Of a stretch of 64,000 nucleotides of DNA, positions 1-8,929 are shown piece by piece. The notes beneath the pieces are model-generated. The model was not told the DNA's origin, ran no database searches, and saw nothing but the letters and a program-made list of their open reading frames with translations. Origin of the DNA: Aquimonas voraii. GTDB taxonomy: Bacteria > Pseudomonadota > Gammaproteobacteria > Xanthomonadales > Xanthomonadaceae. The position numbers and the translations under genes were made by a program. Numbering within the stretch: the stretch's first letter is position 1; the number at the start of each line of letters is the position of its first letter. The stretch lies in contig NZ_FNAG01000006.1 of the NCBI RefSeq assembly GCF_900101825.1, forward strand, positions 186,001-250,000. The letters are read 5' to 3'.

Positions 1-218
1 CGGTGGTGCTGAGCGGCCTCGGCCGCAGCCGCAGCGCCTATCTCATCGCCACCCTGTCCCTTGGCAGCCTCGCGCTCACCCTCTGGCCCGCGGCCAGCGA
101 GGTGCTTGCCACTGCCCCGCCGGCGTTCGCACCGCTGCTGCTCGCGCTCTCCCTTGGCGGCGTTGCCGCGGTGGCGGCTTTGGCGCTGCAACCGCTGGGA
201 CGGGCGCGGGTTTCCTGA
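1..218 (+). CDS. C-terminal end of an unidentified membrane protein (cut by window edge)
   Basis: An open frame enters from the left edge in the phase of base 3 and stops at TGA 216-218. The visible 71 residues hold two hydrophobic segments, at about residues 12-30 and 40-62, joined by a short Ala/Pro-rich loop. This is what the last two transmembrane helices of a transporter or permease would look like. No family motif is visible, so I name no function. The GTG at base 3 is probably internal rather than the start. A heptamer repeat array begins directly after the stop codon. Confidence 0.5.
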   Translation, partial: VVLSGLGRSRSAYLIATLSLGSLALTLWPAASEVLATAPPAFAPLLLALSLGGVAAVAALALQPLGRARVS

Positions 219-267
219 GCCGGGATTCGGGATTCGGGATTCGGGATTCGGGATTCGGGATTCGGGA
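215..267. repeat. Tandem heptamer array (GGGATTC)n
   Basis: GGGATTC is repeated six times without interruption at 222-263, with a partial seventh copy. The array is preceded by GAGCC, and it starts at the stop codon of the preceding frame. Related degenerate arrays lie at 21962-21978, 22608-22630, 25367-25396, 54354-54380 and 54478-54510, and several end in the same GAGCCGGGATT boundary. Confidence 0.9.
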
Positions 268-310
268 GAGGCTCGTGGCCGAGCGCGTGCGACGCAAGCG
301 GTGCCTCGCA

Positions 311-442
311 TAGGGTGGGCCCTGGCCCACCATGACCTCGACACTCGCCCCGGTGCATGGCATCGCGGATCTCCGCATGCGCGCTCGTGTTGCGAGTCGA
401 CGACCGAGGCGAGAGTGAAGCCCACGGTGGGCCAGGCCCCCC
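311..442. repeat. Inverted pair of REP-like palindromic elements
   Basis: The palindrome GGTGGGCCCTGGCCCACC lies at 314-331, preceded by TAG. An imperfect inverse copy lies at 426-442. Similarity continues beyond the palindrome: the forward copy is followed by CTCGACACTCGCC, and the inverse copy is preceded by a degenerate complement of it. The pair resembles the BIME arrangement of REP elements. The rest of the 219-776 gap shows no convincing gene. Confidence 0.7.
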
Positions 443-704
443 AATCGGAGCGCCGGCTTCTCGATGCGCCTGCCGCCGCGTCGCCACCTGCAGTGCTGCC
501 CGCGGAGTTGTCGGCAAGCCTTGAGCGGGATGGGGACGGCGCGCTTGCCGGGCGAGGCCAGCCCTTGCACATGGCGGCTTTGCCACTTGCCGCTTTCCGC
601 AAGGCGCCTGGCCCCCCTGCGCCACCTCACCCGAGGCGACGCCAGGCTCGCCGGGCCTGCGCCGCCACAACGCGTGCACAGCCGCACAGCAAGAACGCGC
701 GAAT

Positions 705-733
705 TTGATCGCGCTTAAGGCTCGCGAAAGATT
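705..733 (+). promoter_or_regulatory. Possible sigma-70-like promoter of the RND efflux operon
   Basis: TTGATC at 705-710 and AAGATT at 728-733 are separated by 17 bases and lie about 45 bases before the GTG start at 777. The -10 match is weak. This is a candidate only; I recognise no metal-regulator operator near it. Confidence 0.25.
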
Positions 734-776
734 CGGCTGCCACCCTCACCGGGAACCCAGCTTCTGGAGAGGCGCC

Positions 777-1838
777 GTGACCCGCACACTGACCGCCCGC
801 CTGCTGTTCTTGGCGCTCGTTTCGCTGGCGCCCTTGGCCCATGCACAAACGCGGCTGAAGCTGGCGCTGCAGCCTGGGCAGGTCGAGGCCATGGCCCTGG
901 GCTTCGCGGCACCGGTGCCGGTGGAGTGGATTCCCGTCGCGCGACTGCCGGCCGAACTCGAATCCCCGCCGGAGACGCAGGCGCTACTCGTCGCCGCCTT
1001 TCCCGGCACCCTGGTGCAAGGCATCGCTGCCGAAGGCGAGCTGTTGCAGGCCGGAGCGCCCGTCCTGCGGCTGGCCAGCCCCGCCTGGGCGGCAGCCCTG
1101 GCCGAGGCGCAAGCCCGGGCAGCGCGCAGCGAGGCCGCAAGCCGCCAGTCCGAACGCAGTGAGGCACTGCTCGATGCCGGTGTGATCTCGCTGCGCGAGG
1201 CGGAGGCGCTGCGGGCCGAGGCACTCGCCCTGGATGCCGCGGTGCGGGGCGACCGCGGGCTCCTGGCGGCCTCACTCGCGGCCGACGGCAGCGTGCTGCT
1301 GAGCAGCCCGCGCGCGGGGCGTCTGCTTGCACGCATGTCCGGCGCGGGCATGGCCTTCGAGGCCGGTGCCCTGCTTGCCAGGATCGGCGACGCTGCGGAA
1401 CGCATCGCCCACGCCCAGGCGCCGGCGCGACTGGCAGGCGTGATCCTGCCGGGCATGCAGGCACAGGTCGGCGAGGCCAGCGGCGAAGTCGTCGCGGTGG
1501 CGGCGGCGCTGGATCCCGAGAGCCGCTCGCTGGCGGTGACCGCGCGGGTGCCCGCCGCGGCCGGCTTGCCGGGGGCTCCGGTGGAGCTGGCGGTGTCACG
1601 GCCCGCTCCCGCCGGGACGCGGCGCATTCCCGCCGCTGCGCTGATCCGTGTCGATGGCGCCGATGTCGTGTTCGTCCGCCGCGAGGGCGAGATCGAGGGC
1701 ATGGTCGTGGGCGTGGCCTTTCGTGACGGCGAAGCCGCCTGGGTGACCGGCCTGCCCGACCGCGTCGAGGTCGTGTTCCGCGGCGTCCTGGCGCTGAAGG
1801 CGGTGGCCGAAGCCCAGGCCGCCGACGGGGAGGGCTGA
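777..1838 (+). CDS. Heavy-metal RND efflux periplasmic adaptor (membrane fusion protein, CusB/CzcB type)
   Basis: This is the periplasmic adaptor that would join an inner-membrane RND pump to an outer-membrane channel. The GTG at 777 is preferred because GGAGAG lies about six bases upstream and translation from it gives a clean signal peptide (about residues 1-23, ending AHA). The frame is open further upstream, but that extension lacks a signal sequence. At 353 residues it is of adaptor length. It shows an early biotinyl/lipoyl-like strand region, an Ala/Glu/Arg-rich helical hairpin at about residues 100-170, and C-terminal beta-barrel-like segments. No Cys, His or Met cluster marks a metal site, so the substrate cannot be read from it. 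It is followed two bases later by the pump gene. The family is known; the partnership is inferred from gene order. Confidence 0.85.
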   Translation: MTRTLTARLLFLALVSLAPLAHAQTRLKLALQPGQVEAMALGFAAPVPVEWIPVARLPAELESPPETQALLVAAFPGTLVQGIAAEGELLQAGAPVLRLASPAWAAALAEAQARAARSEAASRQSERSEALLDAGVISLREAEALRAEALALDAAVRGDRGLLAASLAADGSVLLSSPRAGRLLARMSGAGMAFEAGALLARIGDAAERIAHAQAPARLAGVILPGMQAQVGEASGEVVAVAAALDPESRSLAVTARVPAAAGLPGAPVELAVSRPAPAGTRRIPAAALIRVDGADVVFVRREGEIEGMVVGVAFRDGEAAWVTGLPDRVEVVFRGVLALKAVAEAQAADGEG

Positions 1839-1840
1839 GC

Positions 1841-4800
1841 ATGCTCGCCCGTCTTGTCGCCTGGGCCCTGGCGCAGCGCTTGCTCGTCGCGCTCGCCGCG
1901 CTGGGGCTCGCTCTGGCCAGCGTGCAAGCCTGGCGCGGACTGCCGATCGACGCGTTTCCGGACATCGCGCCAACCCAGGTGAAGCTGATCCTCAAGGCGC
2001 CCGGAATGACGCCCGAGGAGGTTGAGCAGCGCGTCATCGTGCCACTGGAGATGGAGCTGCTGGGTATCCCACGCCAGACCATGCTGCGCGCCTCGGCCAA
2101 GTACGCTCTGGCCGACATCACCATCGACTTCGAGCAGGGCAGCGACATCTACTGGGCCCGCCAGCAAGTGGCGGAGCGCTTCGCCGCAGTGGCGGGGGAT
2201 CTTCCGCCGGGGCTCGATGGTGGGCTCGCGCCGATCGCCACGCCGCTTTCGGACATGTACATGTTCACCGTCGAGGGCGAAGGCTACTCGCTGGCGCAAC
2301 GGCGGGAAGTGCTCGACTGGGTGATCCGCCCCGCCCTGCGCACCGTGCCCGGCGTGGCCGATGTCAACGCGCTCGGTGGGCGCGTGCGCAGTTGGGAAGT
2401 GGTGCCGGACCGGGCGGCACTCGCGGCCGCCGGCCTTGGCATCGAGCACCTGGCAGCGGCACTTGCCGACAACAACGGCAACGACGGCGCCGGACGCCTC
2501 GACGAGGGCGAGGAATCGCTGGTCGTGCGCGCCACCGGCGCGATCCGCGACGGTGCGGACATCGAGGCCACGGTGGTCGCCGCGGTCGACGACCGGGTGC
2601 TGCGGGTGGCCGATCTGGCCGCGGTCCGCGAGGGCGCGCTGACCCGCTACGGGGTGGTGACGCGCGACGGCAAAGGCGAGGCGGTGCAGGGGCTGGTGGT
2701 TGGCCTGCGCGGGGCCGACGCCTCGGCGGTGGTTCGCGGGGTCAAGGCGCGCCTCGCCGAACTCGCCCCCAGCCTGCCGCCGGGCATGCGTGTCGAGGCC
2801 TTCTACGACCGCAGCGAGCTGATCGGACGCGCGACCGGCACGGTCGGGCGCGCGCTGATCGAAGCGATGGTGCTGGTGGTCGTGCTGCTGCTGCTGTTCC
2901 TGGGCGACGTGCGCGCCGCGGTGGTGGTGGCGGTCACCCTGCCGCTGTCGGTGCTGGTGACCTTCCTGGTCATGCGGATGACCGGGCTGAGCGCCAATCT
3001 GATGAGCCTCGGCGGGCTGGCGATCGCGATCGGCATGCTGGTGGACGCCGCGGTGGTGGTGGTCGAGAACACGGTCGAGCAGTTGGCGCCCGCGCGCGAA
3101 GGCGATGGCGTTCCGCGTCTTCACCGGGTGTGGCGCGCGGCCGCGGAAGTCGCCGCGCCAGTCAGCGCGGGCGTGCTGATCATCGCCCTGGTGTTCACGC
3201 CGCTGCTGACCCTGGAGGGCCTGGAGGGGCGGATGTTCAGTCCGGTGGCGCTGGCCATCGTGTTCGCCCTTGGTGCCTCGCTGCTGCTGTCGCTGACCCT
3301 CATCCCGGTGCTGGCCTCGTGGCTGTTGCGCAGCGGACACCACGCCGAGCCTTGGTTGATGCGCCAGCTCAGCCCGCTTTATGCGCGTGCCCTCGAGGCG
3401 GCGCTGGCACACCCTCGCCTCGCCGCGACGGCGGCCGCAGCGGCGCTGCTGTTGGCGGCGCTCGCCTGGTCCGGCATCGGCAAGACCTTCATGCCGACCA
3501 TGGACGAGGGCGCGATCCTCGTGCAGCTCGAGAAGCTGCCTTCCGCCAACCTCGACGCCAGCGGCGAAGTCGACCTCGCGGTGCAGCGTGCCCTGCTGGC
3601 CGAAGTCCCCGAAGTGCGCAGCATCATCGCCCGCGCCGGTGCCGATGAGCTCGGCTTCGATCCGATGGGCCTGAACCAGACCGACAGCTTCCTGGTGCTC
3701 GCGCCAAAGGACGAATGGCGGCAACCCGACAAGGACTGGCTCACCGAGCAGCTGCGTCAGGTGCTGGATCGCTTTCCTGGCACCGCCTATGCCTTTACCC
3801 AGCCGATCGAGATGCGGGTGTCGGAGATGCTGACCGGCGCGCGCGGCGACATCGCCATCAAGCTGTTCGGCCCCGACCTCGTCGAACTCGAGCGACTGTC
3901 GGCCAAGGTCGAGGACGCGGTCCGCGCGGTGGCCGGTGCCGAGGACGTCTATCGCCTGAGCAATGGCGGCGTGCAGTATCTGGAGATCGAGGTCGATCGC
4001 CTGGCGGCGGGACGCATGGGCTTCGATGTCGCCAGCCTGCAGCGCGAGCTGCGCGTGCAGGTCGAGGGCGTTGCGGTCGGCGTCGTGATCGAAGGTGGGC
4101 GGCGCATTCCACTCGTGCTGCGCGGCGACGAGTCGCTGCGACGCGACCCCGCCCGTTTCGCCGACCTCGTGCTGGTCTCGCCCAGTGGCCAGCGCGTGCG
4201 CGTCGGCGACTTGGCGGAGGTCCGGCGCGTGGAAGGCCCCGTCAAGGTCGATCGCGAGGCTGGCTCGCGCTATGCCCTGGTGCAGGCGAACGTCAGTGGT
4301 CGCGATCTGGTGGGCTTCGTGGAGGAAGCGCGGGCTGCGGTCGCCACCGCGGTGAACCTGCCACCCGGCTACCGGCTGGCCTGGGGTGGCCAGTTCGAGA
4401 ACCAGCAGCGGGCCGCCGCGCGGCTTGCGCTGGTGGTGCCGATCGCCCTGGGCCTGATCTTCGTGGTCCTGTTCAGCAGCCTCGGCAGCGCCCGCCAGGC
4501 GCTGCTGGTGCTGACCAATATTCCCTTCGCACTGGTCGGCGGCGTGCTCGCCCTGTGGGCCTCCGGCGAGTATGTGTCGGTGCCTGCCTCGGTCGGCTTC
4601 ATTGCCCTGCTCGGCATTGCCGTGCTCAACGGCACGGTGATGGTGGGGCATTTCAACGACCTGCACGCGCGCGGCCTGCCGATGGCGCGGATCGTCGTGG
4701 AGGGCGCGCGACGCCGGCTGCGGCCGGTGCTGATGACGGCAGCCATCACCGCGCTGGGCCTGGTGCCACTCTTGCTCGCGAGCGGCCCGGGCTCGGAGAT

Positions 4801-4921
4801 CCAGCGTCCGCTGGCGATTGTGGTGGTCGGCGGGCTCGCCACCGCAACCCCGCTGACCCTGCTGCTCCTGCCCCTGCTGTTCCTCCACTTCGGCCATCCC
4901 CGTGCCGGGAGCACCTCATGA
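1841..4921 (+). CDS. Heavy-metal efflux RND permease (CusA/CzcA family)
   Basis: A proton-driven inner-membrane pump of 1026 residues, the usual length for heavy-metal RND proteins. It has an N-terminal helix, two large periplasmic loops and paired groups of hydrophobic helices (about residues 335-540 and 870-1015). The helix-4 segment near residues 390-410 reads AIGMLVDAAVVVVEN. This fits the AIGxxxDAAxxxxEN pattern of the monovalent copper/silver subgroup better than the DFGxxVDG pattern of zinc/cobalt/cadmium pumps, so Cu(I)/Ag(I) export is a reasonable but unproven guess. The stop overlaps the next start as ATGA at 4918-4921. No metal-responsive regulator is next to it. Confidence 0.92.
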   Translation: MLARLVAWALAQRLLVALAALGLALASVQAWRGLPIDAFPDIAPTQVKLILKAPGMTPEEVEQRVIVPLEMELLGIPRQTMLRASAKYALADITIDFEQGSDIYWARQQVAERFAAVAGDLPPGLDGGLAPIATPLSDMYMFTVEGEGYSLAQRREVLDWVIRPALRTVPGVADVNALGGRVRSWEVVPDRAALAAAGLGIEHLAAALADNNGNDGAGRLDEGEESLVVRATGAIRDGADIEATVVAAVDDRVLRVADLAAVREGALTRYGVVTRDGKGEAVQGLVVGLRGADASAVVRGVKARLAELAPSLPPGMRVEAFYDRSELIGRATGTVGRALIEAMVLVVVLLLLFLGDVRAAVVVAVTLPLSVLVTFLVMRMTGLSANLMSLGGLAIAIGMLVDAAVVVVENTVEQLAPAREGDGVPRLHRVWRAAAEVAAPVSAGVLIIALVFTPLLTLEGLEGRMFSPVALAIVFALGASLLLSLTLIPVLASWLLRSGHHAEPWLMRQLSPLYARALEAALAHPRLAATAAAAALLLAALAWSGIGKTFMPTMDEGAILVQLEKLPSANLDASGEVDLAVQRALLAEVPEVRSIIARAGADELGFDPMGLNQTDSFLVLAPKDEWRQPDKDWLTEQLRQVLDRFPGTAYAFTQPIEMRVSEMLTGARGDIAIKLFGPDLVELERLSAKVEDAVRAVAGAEDVYRLSNGGVQYLEIEVDRLAAGRMGFDVASLQRELRVQVEGVAVGVVIEGGRRIPLVLRGDESLRRDPARFADLVLVSPSGQRVRVGDLAEVRRVEGPVKVDREAGSRYALVQANVSGRDLVGFVEEARAAVATAVNLPPGYRLAWGGQFENQQRAAARLALVVPIALGLIFVVLFSSLGSARQALLVLTNIPFALVGGVLALWASGEYVSVPASVGFIALLGIAVLNGTVMVGHFNDLHARGLPMARIVVEGARRRLRPVLMTAAITALGLVPLLLASGPGSEIQRPLAIVVVGGLATATPLTLLLLPLLFLHFGHPRAGSTS

Positions 4922-5232
4922 ACGCAAGGTCCATGGTCCAGCTCGTCCTGGCCTACCCGCGCCCCGCCGAGCGCCAGCTGCTCGCCGAACTGCTCGATCT
5001 CGAACCCGGCATGGGCGGCTTCACCACGCTGCTTGCCGAGGGTCACGGCAGCGGGTTCGCTCGCGCTTCGGTGCAGGAGCAGGTGCGCGGGCGCGCCGAT
5101 CGCGGCCTGCTGCTGGCGGTGATGCCGCGAGAGACGGCCGAGCGCCTGCTCGCAGGGCTGCGCGAGCGCCTGCCTTCAAACGAGATCGCCTGGTGGATCC
5201 TGCCGGTCGAGAGCTTCGGGAGGCTGGCATGA
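4918..5232 (+). CDS. DUF3240-type small protein of metal-efflux operons
   Basis: A 104-residue soluble protein with no signal peptide or membrane segment. The visible order is a strand (VQLVLAYP), a helix (AERQLLAELLDL), a Gly-rich FTTLLAEGHG stretch and a C-terminal strand ending WWILPVESFGRLA. This fits DUF3240, a family with a ferredoxin-like, PII-like appearance often coded inside CusA/CzcA operons. Its biochemical role is unknown. It overlaps the pump gene upstream (ATGA) and the channel gene downstream (ATGA at 5229-5232), so it is almost certainly coupled to them and may tune or sense the system. Note that the family-specific assignment is from memory of its context and motifs. Confidence 0.7.
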   Translation: MNARSMVQLVLAYPRPAERQLLAELLDLEPGMGGFTTLLAEGHGSGFARASVQEQVRGRADRGLLLAVMPRETAERLLAGLRERLPSNEIAWWILPVESFGRLA

Positions 5233-6530
5233 GAACGCGCATACTGATTGCGTTCAGCGCAGTGCTGGCCCTGCTGCCGCCTGCGCCTGCCCGGGCGGCG
5301 TCGGCCGGGCCGGCGGCTGAACTGGCAACCGCTCTGCCGCCGCGCGCCGCCGTGCTGGCCGCGCTGGACGCGGACCCCGCGGTGGCGCGCGCGCGCGCCG
5401 GACAGGCCGCCGCAGAAGCCCGGGCAGCGGCACGCCTGCGCGGGCCGCATGAATGGACGCTCGAAGGCCAACTGCAGAATCGCGACGCTGGCAGCGAAGG
5501 CGGCTTCCGCGAATGGGAGGTCAGCGTGCAGCGCGCCTTGCGCCTGCCCGGCAAGGCCGAGCTCGACCGCCAAATCGCGAGCGCCGAACGGGCTCTGGGT
5601 GGCAATGCGCTGGCCGAGGCCCGCCATTCCGCGGCGGTGAACCTGCTCGAACACTGGGTGGAATGGTTGGCCGCCAGCGAACTGTCCCTGCATCGCGGCG
5701 CCGCGGCAGACATCGCGGCGCGCGACCGCGGCTCGGCGCAGCTGCGCTTCGCGCGCGGTGACCTGTCGGCGGCAGGGCTGGATGCGGCAACCGCCGCCGA
5801 CGCGCAGGCCGCGCGCGCGCTCCAAGAGGCGGAGCTGCGCGAGCAGGAGGCCGCCCTGGCCCTCAGTGCGCGCTTTCCCGCCATCATCCGGCCGAGCCCC
5901 GCGCCGCGCCTGCCGCCGCCCGCCGAGATCGATCCCGACTGGCCGGCCTGGGCGGAGCAGGCCATCGATCTGGACCACGAAAGCAGGGTGGCGCAAGGCC
6001 GCGCCGAACTGGCCAGACTCGACGCCGAGCGGGCCTACCAGGATCGGCGCGCCGACCCCTCCTTTGGCCTGCGCACCCTGTCGGAGCGGGGCGGACAGGA
6101 ACGGGCGCTGGGCCTGTTTGTCAGCATTCCCCTGGGCAGGGGTGTTCGTGGTCACGTGGCCGCCGAGCAGACGGCGCTGGCCGACGCAGCCGAGGTCGAG
6201 GCCGCGGCGATCCGTCGCGAAATCGATCTCAAGGCCCGCACGCTGGCGCGACGGGCTGGGCTGCTCACCCAGGCCTGGCGCCTCGCCCAGGCCTCGGCCA
6301 GCGCGCAGGGCGAGGAAGCACGCCGACTGGCCGAGGGCTACGCCCTGGGCGGCGTGGACTTGACGGAGCTGCTGGCGGCGCGACGCCGCGCCAGTGAAGC
6401 GGCTGCAGCCGAGGTCGAGGCCAGGGCCGCCGCCTTCAGCGCAGCCGCGCGACTGCTGCTGGACGCGCATGCCTATTGGCTGGAGACCAGCGCGCAGACC
6501 GGGGCGGATCACCTGCATCCCGACCACTGA
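5229..6530 (+). CDS. Outer-membrane efflux channel protein (TolC/CzcC-like)
   Basis: This is the outer-membrane component of the tripartite efflux system. The chosen ATG overlaps the preceding stop and gives a signal peptide of about 24 residues ending ARA, leaving about 410 mature residues, as in CzcC/CusC relatives. Two long Ala/Glu/Arg-rich helical stretches repeat (about residues 60-230 and 250-425), as expected for the duplicated OEP fold. There is no lipobox cysteine, so unlike CusC it is not obviously lipidated. It is the last gene of the adaptor-pump-DUF3240-channel set. No T-run terminator is evident in the 180 bases after the stop. Confidence 0.85.
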   Translation: MRTRILIAFSAVLALLPPAPARAASAGPAAELATALPPRAAVLAALDADPAVARARAGQAAAEARAAARLRGPHEWTLEGQLQNRDAGSEGGFREWEVSVQRALRLPGKAELDRQIASAERALGGNALAEARHSAAVNLLEHWVEWLAASELSLHRGAAADIAARDRGSAQLRFARGDLSAAGLDAATAADAQAARALQEAELREQEAALALSARFPAIIRPSPAPRLPPPAEIDPDWPAWAEQAIDLDHESRVAQGRAELARLDAERAYQDRRADPSFGLRTLSERGGQERALGLFVSIPLGRGVRGHVAAEQTALADAAEVEAAAIRREIDLKARTLARRAGLLTQAWRLAQASASAQGEEARRLAEGYALGGVDLTELLAARRRASEAAAAEVEARAAAFSAAARLLLDAHAYWLETSAQTGADHLHPDH

Positions 6531-6710
6531 AGGCAGCTGCGAGGCCATACACCCGACGCGCCGGCGAGTGCGTCGCGAGCCGTTCGTGGCGGAGCGCGGG
6601 ACCGGAATTCCCAGGCGTTCGGCGGGCGGGTGAGCACGGACTCCGCGTCGTGCGCTGCCGCCACCCAGGGCCGGCGGCGCCCGCAGCAGGCGAAAGGTTG
6701 ATGCCTGCTC

Positions 6711-7406
6711 TCAGCCGACCGCCCCGAACAGCGCCCCCGCCGCCCAGGTGCAGGCCATCGCCAGCCCGCCCCAGAACAGCACGCGCGCCGCGCCACGCAG
6801 GACCGGCGCGCCACCGGCCCAGGCGGCCAGGGCACCGAGCGCGCCCAGCAGGACCAGGCTGCCCACCAGCACCCACATCGCCATCGCCGCCGGCGCGGCC
6901 AGCAGGACCAGCAGCAGCGGCAGGCCGGCGCCGGTGGCGAAGGCCGCCGCCGAAGCCAGCGCGGCCTGCACCGGGCGCGCGCGCTGCTGCTCGGTGATGC
7001 CCAGCTCGTCGCGCGCATGCGCGCCCAGCGCGTCGTGGGCGGTGAGGGCGATCGCGACTTCGCGGGCCAGTGCGGGCGGCAAGCCGCGCGCCTGCTGCAG
7101 GGCGACCAGCTCTTCGAGTTCGGCCTCGGGGGTCTCGGCCAGCTCGCGCCGCTCGCGGGCCAGATCGGCGCCCTCGATGTCGGCCTGGGTGCTGACCGAG
7201 ATGTACTCGCCGGCCGCCATCGACAGCGCGCCGGCCACCAGGCCCGCGGTGCCGGCTACCAGCACCGCGGACGTCTCGCCGCCCGCGGCGACCACGCCGA
7301 GCACCAGGCTGGCCGTCGAGATCAGGCCGTCATTGGCGCCCAGCACGGCCGCGCGCAGCCAGCCGCCGCGCTGCACGCCATGGCGCTCGACGTGCCAGCG
7401 GCGCAT
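6711..7406 (-). CDS. VIT1/CCC1-family iron/manganese transporter
   Basis: A 231-residue membrane protein of the vacuolar iron transporter family, which moves Fe2+ or Mn2+ out of the cytosol. An N-terminal GANDGLISTASLVLG segment and the SMAAGEYISVSTQADIE motif are family hallmarks. A charged cytoplasmic stretch (about residues 80-140) carries many acidic residues, where the metal-binding domain lies, and three hydrophobic segments follow. The start at 7406 overlaps the stop of the cytochrome b561 gene as TGATG, so the two are probably co-translated. The length is normal for bacterial members. Metal specificity is not readable from sequence. Confidence 0.88.
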   Translation of the reverse strand: MRRWHVERHGVQRGGWLRAAVLGANDGLISTASLVLGVVAAGGETSAVLVAGTAGLVAGALSMAAGEYISVSTQADIEGADLARERRELAETPEAELEELVALQQARGLPPALAREVAIALTAHDALGAHARDELGITEQQRARPVQAALASAAAFATGAGLPLLLVLLAAPAAMAMWVLVGSLVLLGALGALAAWAGGAPVLRGAARVLFWGGLAMACTWAAGALFGAVG

Positions 7407-7945
7407 CACGCCCGCGGCCCCGGCAGCATCCGCCGCAGGGTGTCGTCGCGGCGCAGGTAGTGGTGGTAGAGCCCGGCCAGCGCATGCAGGCCGATCAGGG
7501 CATAGCCCAGCGTGGCGCCGATCTCGTGCCATTCCTCCAGCGTGTGGGCGAGCTCACCGTTCTTGCCGACCAGGGCCGGCAGCGGAAGGCCCCACAGGCT
7601 GATCGAGGCGCCCTCGGCCGAGAGGATCAGCCAGCCGACGAGGGGCATGCCGAGCATGAACCCGTACAGCGCCAGGTGGCCGGCGGTCGCGGCCAGCTTC
7701 TGCAGGGCCGGCAGCGGTGGGCTGACCGGCGGGATCGGGCCGCGCAGGCGCAGATAGAGCCGCGCGAGCACGAACAGCAGCACGGTCAGGCCGCCGGAGA
7801 AATGGATCGCCTTCATCAGCTCGCGCGGCTCGCTGCCGCGCGGGAAGACGCCGCGGAACTCCATGCAGGCGTAGACCACCGCGATCAGCAGCAGGGTCAG
7901 CCAGTGCAGCGCGATCAACGGACGGGGATAGCGGGCTTGGCTCAT
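7406..7945 (-). CDS. Cytochrome b561-family membrane protein
   Basis: A diheme b-type cytochrome of the inner membrane, expected to pass electrons from the quinone pool. The 179-residue protein has four hydrophobic segments and histidines in the expected places: ALHWLT in helix 1, IHFSGG in helix 2, GHLALYG in helix 3 and LHALAGLYHHY in helix 4. The start at 7945 (MSQARYPRP) is preferred because it is followed directly by helix 1 and has a GAGG sequence upstream. The longer frame adds an Arg/Ser-rich stretch that looks untranslated. It is coupled to the VIT transporter gene. Superoxide oxidase (CybB-like) activity is possible for this family. Confidence 0.88.
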   Translation of the reverse strand: MSQARYPRPLIALHWLTLLLIAVVYACMEFRGVFPRGSEPRELMKAIHFSGGLTVLLFVLARLYLRLRGPIPPVSPPLPALQKLAATAGHLALYGFMLGMPLVGWLILSAEGASISLWGLPLPALVGKNGELAHTLEEWHEIGATLGYALIGLHALAGLYHHYLRRDDTLRRMLPGPRA

Positions 7946-8125
7946 GGCAGGACCTCGTGGGATGGGAACAGAACTGCGGCGCGATCTTCGCGGCAGAGGT
8001 GACACGCGCGAAAGAGGGCAATCCGTCGGACCGAGCGCCGGCGGCTGGCAGGACTTTCACGCGACACGCGAACCGGATCTGGCGGTCCGGCGCAGGTCCG
8101 TACCGCCTCACGACACATCAATCGC

Positions 8126-8929
8126 TCAAGCGCTTGCTTCGTCGTCGCGGCCATCCCTGACCGGGCTGGCAGCCCGTTCTTCAACAGCCTGCAAAGGACG
8201 GTTCGTCTGCCGCGGGTCCGCCGCGCAGGCCTCCTCGCTCGCGCCTTCGGCTTCGCGCAGGGCGGCGACTTCATCCTCGAAGTCCTCGCCATGGTGGTCG
8301 GGCTCGCGGTGCTTGCGGATCAGCGCCAGATTGCGCAGATAGACGATCAGGCCAAAGCTCTGGCCGAGGATGATCACCGCATCGCCGGTGTGCAGGGCAT
8401 AGGCCAGCAGCAGCAGGCTGCCGGACAGCGACAGGTACCAGAACTGCACGGGATTGACCGAGGCTTGGGCGCGCTCGGAGGCATAGAGCTGGACGACGAA
8501 GCGGCCGGTGAACAGGGCCTGGCCCAGGAAGCCGAGCGCGAACCACAGCGGTGCCGCGCGTTCGACCGCCGCCTTCGCCACCGGCGCCTCGTGGCTCAGC
8601 AGGCCGGCGGCGAGCGCGAGCCCGGCCAAGCCCAGCCACGGCCACAGAAAGCCGATCGCGCGGCCCCGCGCCGCGCGCTGCACCAGCTCGATGTTGCGCA
8701 GGTAGATCGCGAGCCCGACGATCTGCCCGAGCGCGATCACCGCATCGCGCTGGTGCGCGGCATAGGCCAGCAGCAGCACCGAACCCGCCACGCTGAAGAA
8801 CCAGAAGTGCACCGGCAGCAGGGAGCGTCGCGCGCGCTCGGACAGCACCCACTGCACCAGGAAACGCGCCGAGAACGCGGCCTGCGCAACCAGACCCACC
8901 GCCAGCCAGATCGGATCGGCGAAGTTCAC
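8126..8929 (-). CDS. Duplicated LAB_N (lipid-A biosynthesis N-terminal) domain membrane protein
   Basis: A 267-residue protein with two copies of the small LAB_N membrane domain, at about residues 5-82 and 130-208. The copies share ARFLVQW / GRFVVQL, the SERAR/SERAQ turn, PVHFWFFS / PVQFWYLS, and a closing YLRN. A hydrophilic, acidic tail of about 55 residues follows. The GTG start at 929 overlaps the stop of the upstream glycosyltransferase (GTGA). LAB_N proteins usually sit beside polyprenyl-phosphate glycosyltransferases and ArnT-like enzymes, as here, so a role in moving or modifying a lipid-linked sugar is a fair inference. The biochemical role of the domain is not established. The long N-terminal extension of the frame belongs to the other gene's shadow and is not used. 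Confidence 0.82.
   Translation of the reverse strand: MNFADPIWLAVGLVAQAAFSARFLVQWVLSERARRSLLPVHFWFFSVAGSVLLLAYAAHQRDAVIALGQIVGLAIYLRNIELVQRAARGRAIGFLWPWLGLAGLALAAGLLSHEAPVAKAAVERAAPLWFALGFLGQALFTGRFVVQLYASERAQASVNPVQFWYLSLSGSLLLLAYALHTGDAVIILGQSFGLIVYLRNLALIRKHREPDHHGEDFEDEVAALREAEGASEEACAADPRQTNRPLQAVEERAASPVRDGRDDEASA

Noticed and set aside
215-267. GGGATTC array as a CRISPR or origin iteron
   Set aside because: Seven-base units without spacers and dispersed copies across the window; no DnaA boxes, repA or AT-rich region are nearby.
746-4897. Very long minus-strand open frame across the RND pump
   Set aside because: His/Gln/Arg-rich nonsense translation without motifs, antisense to a clear RND permease; such frames are expected in GC-rich DNA.
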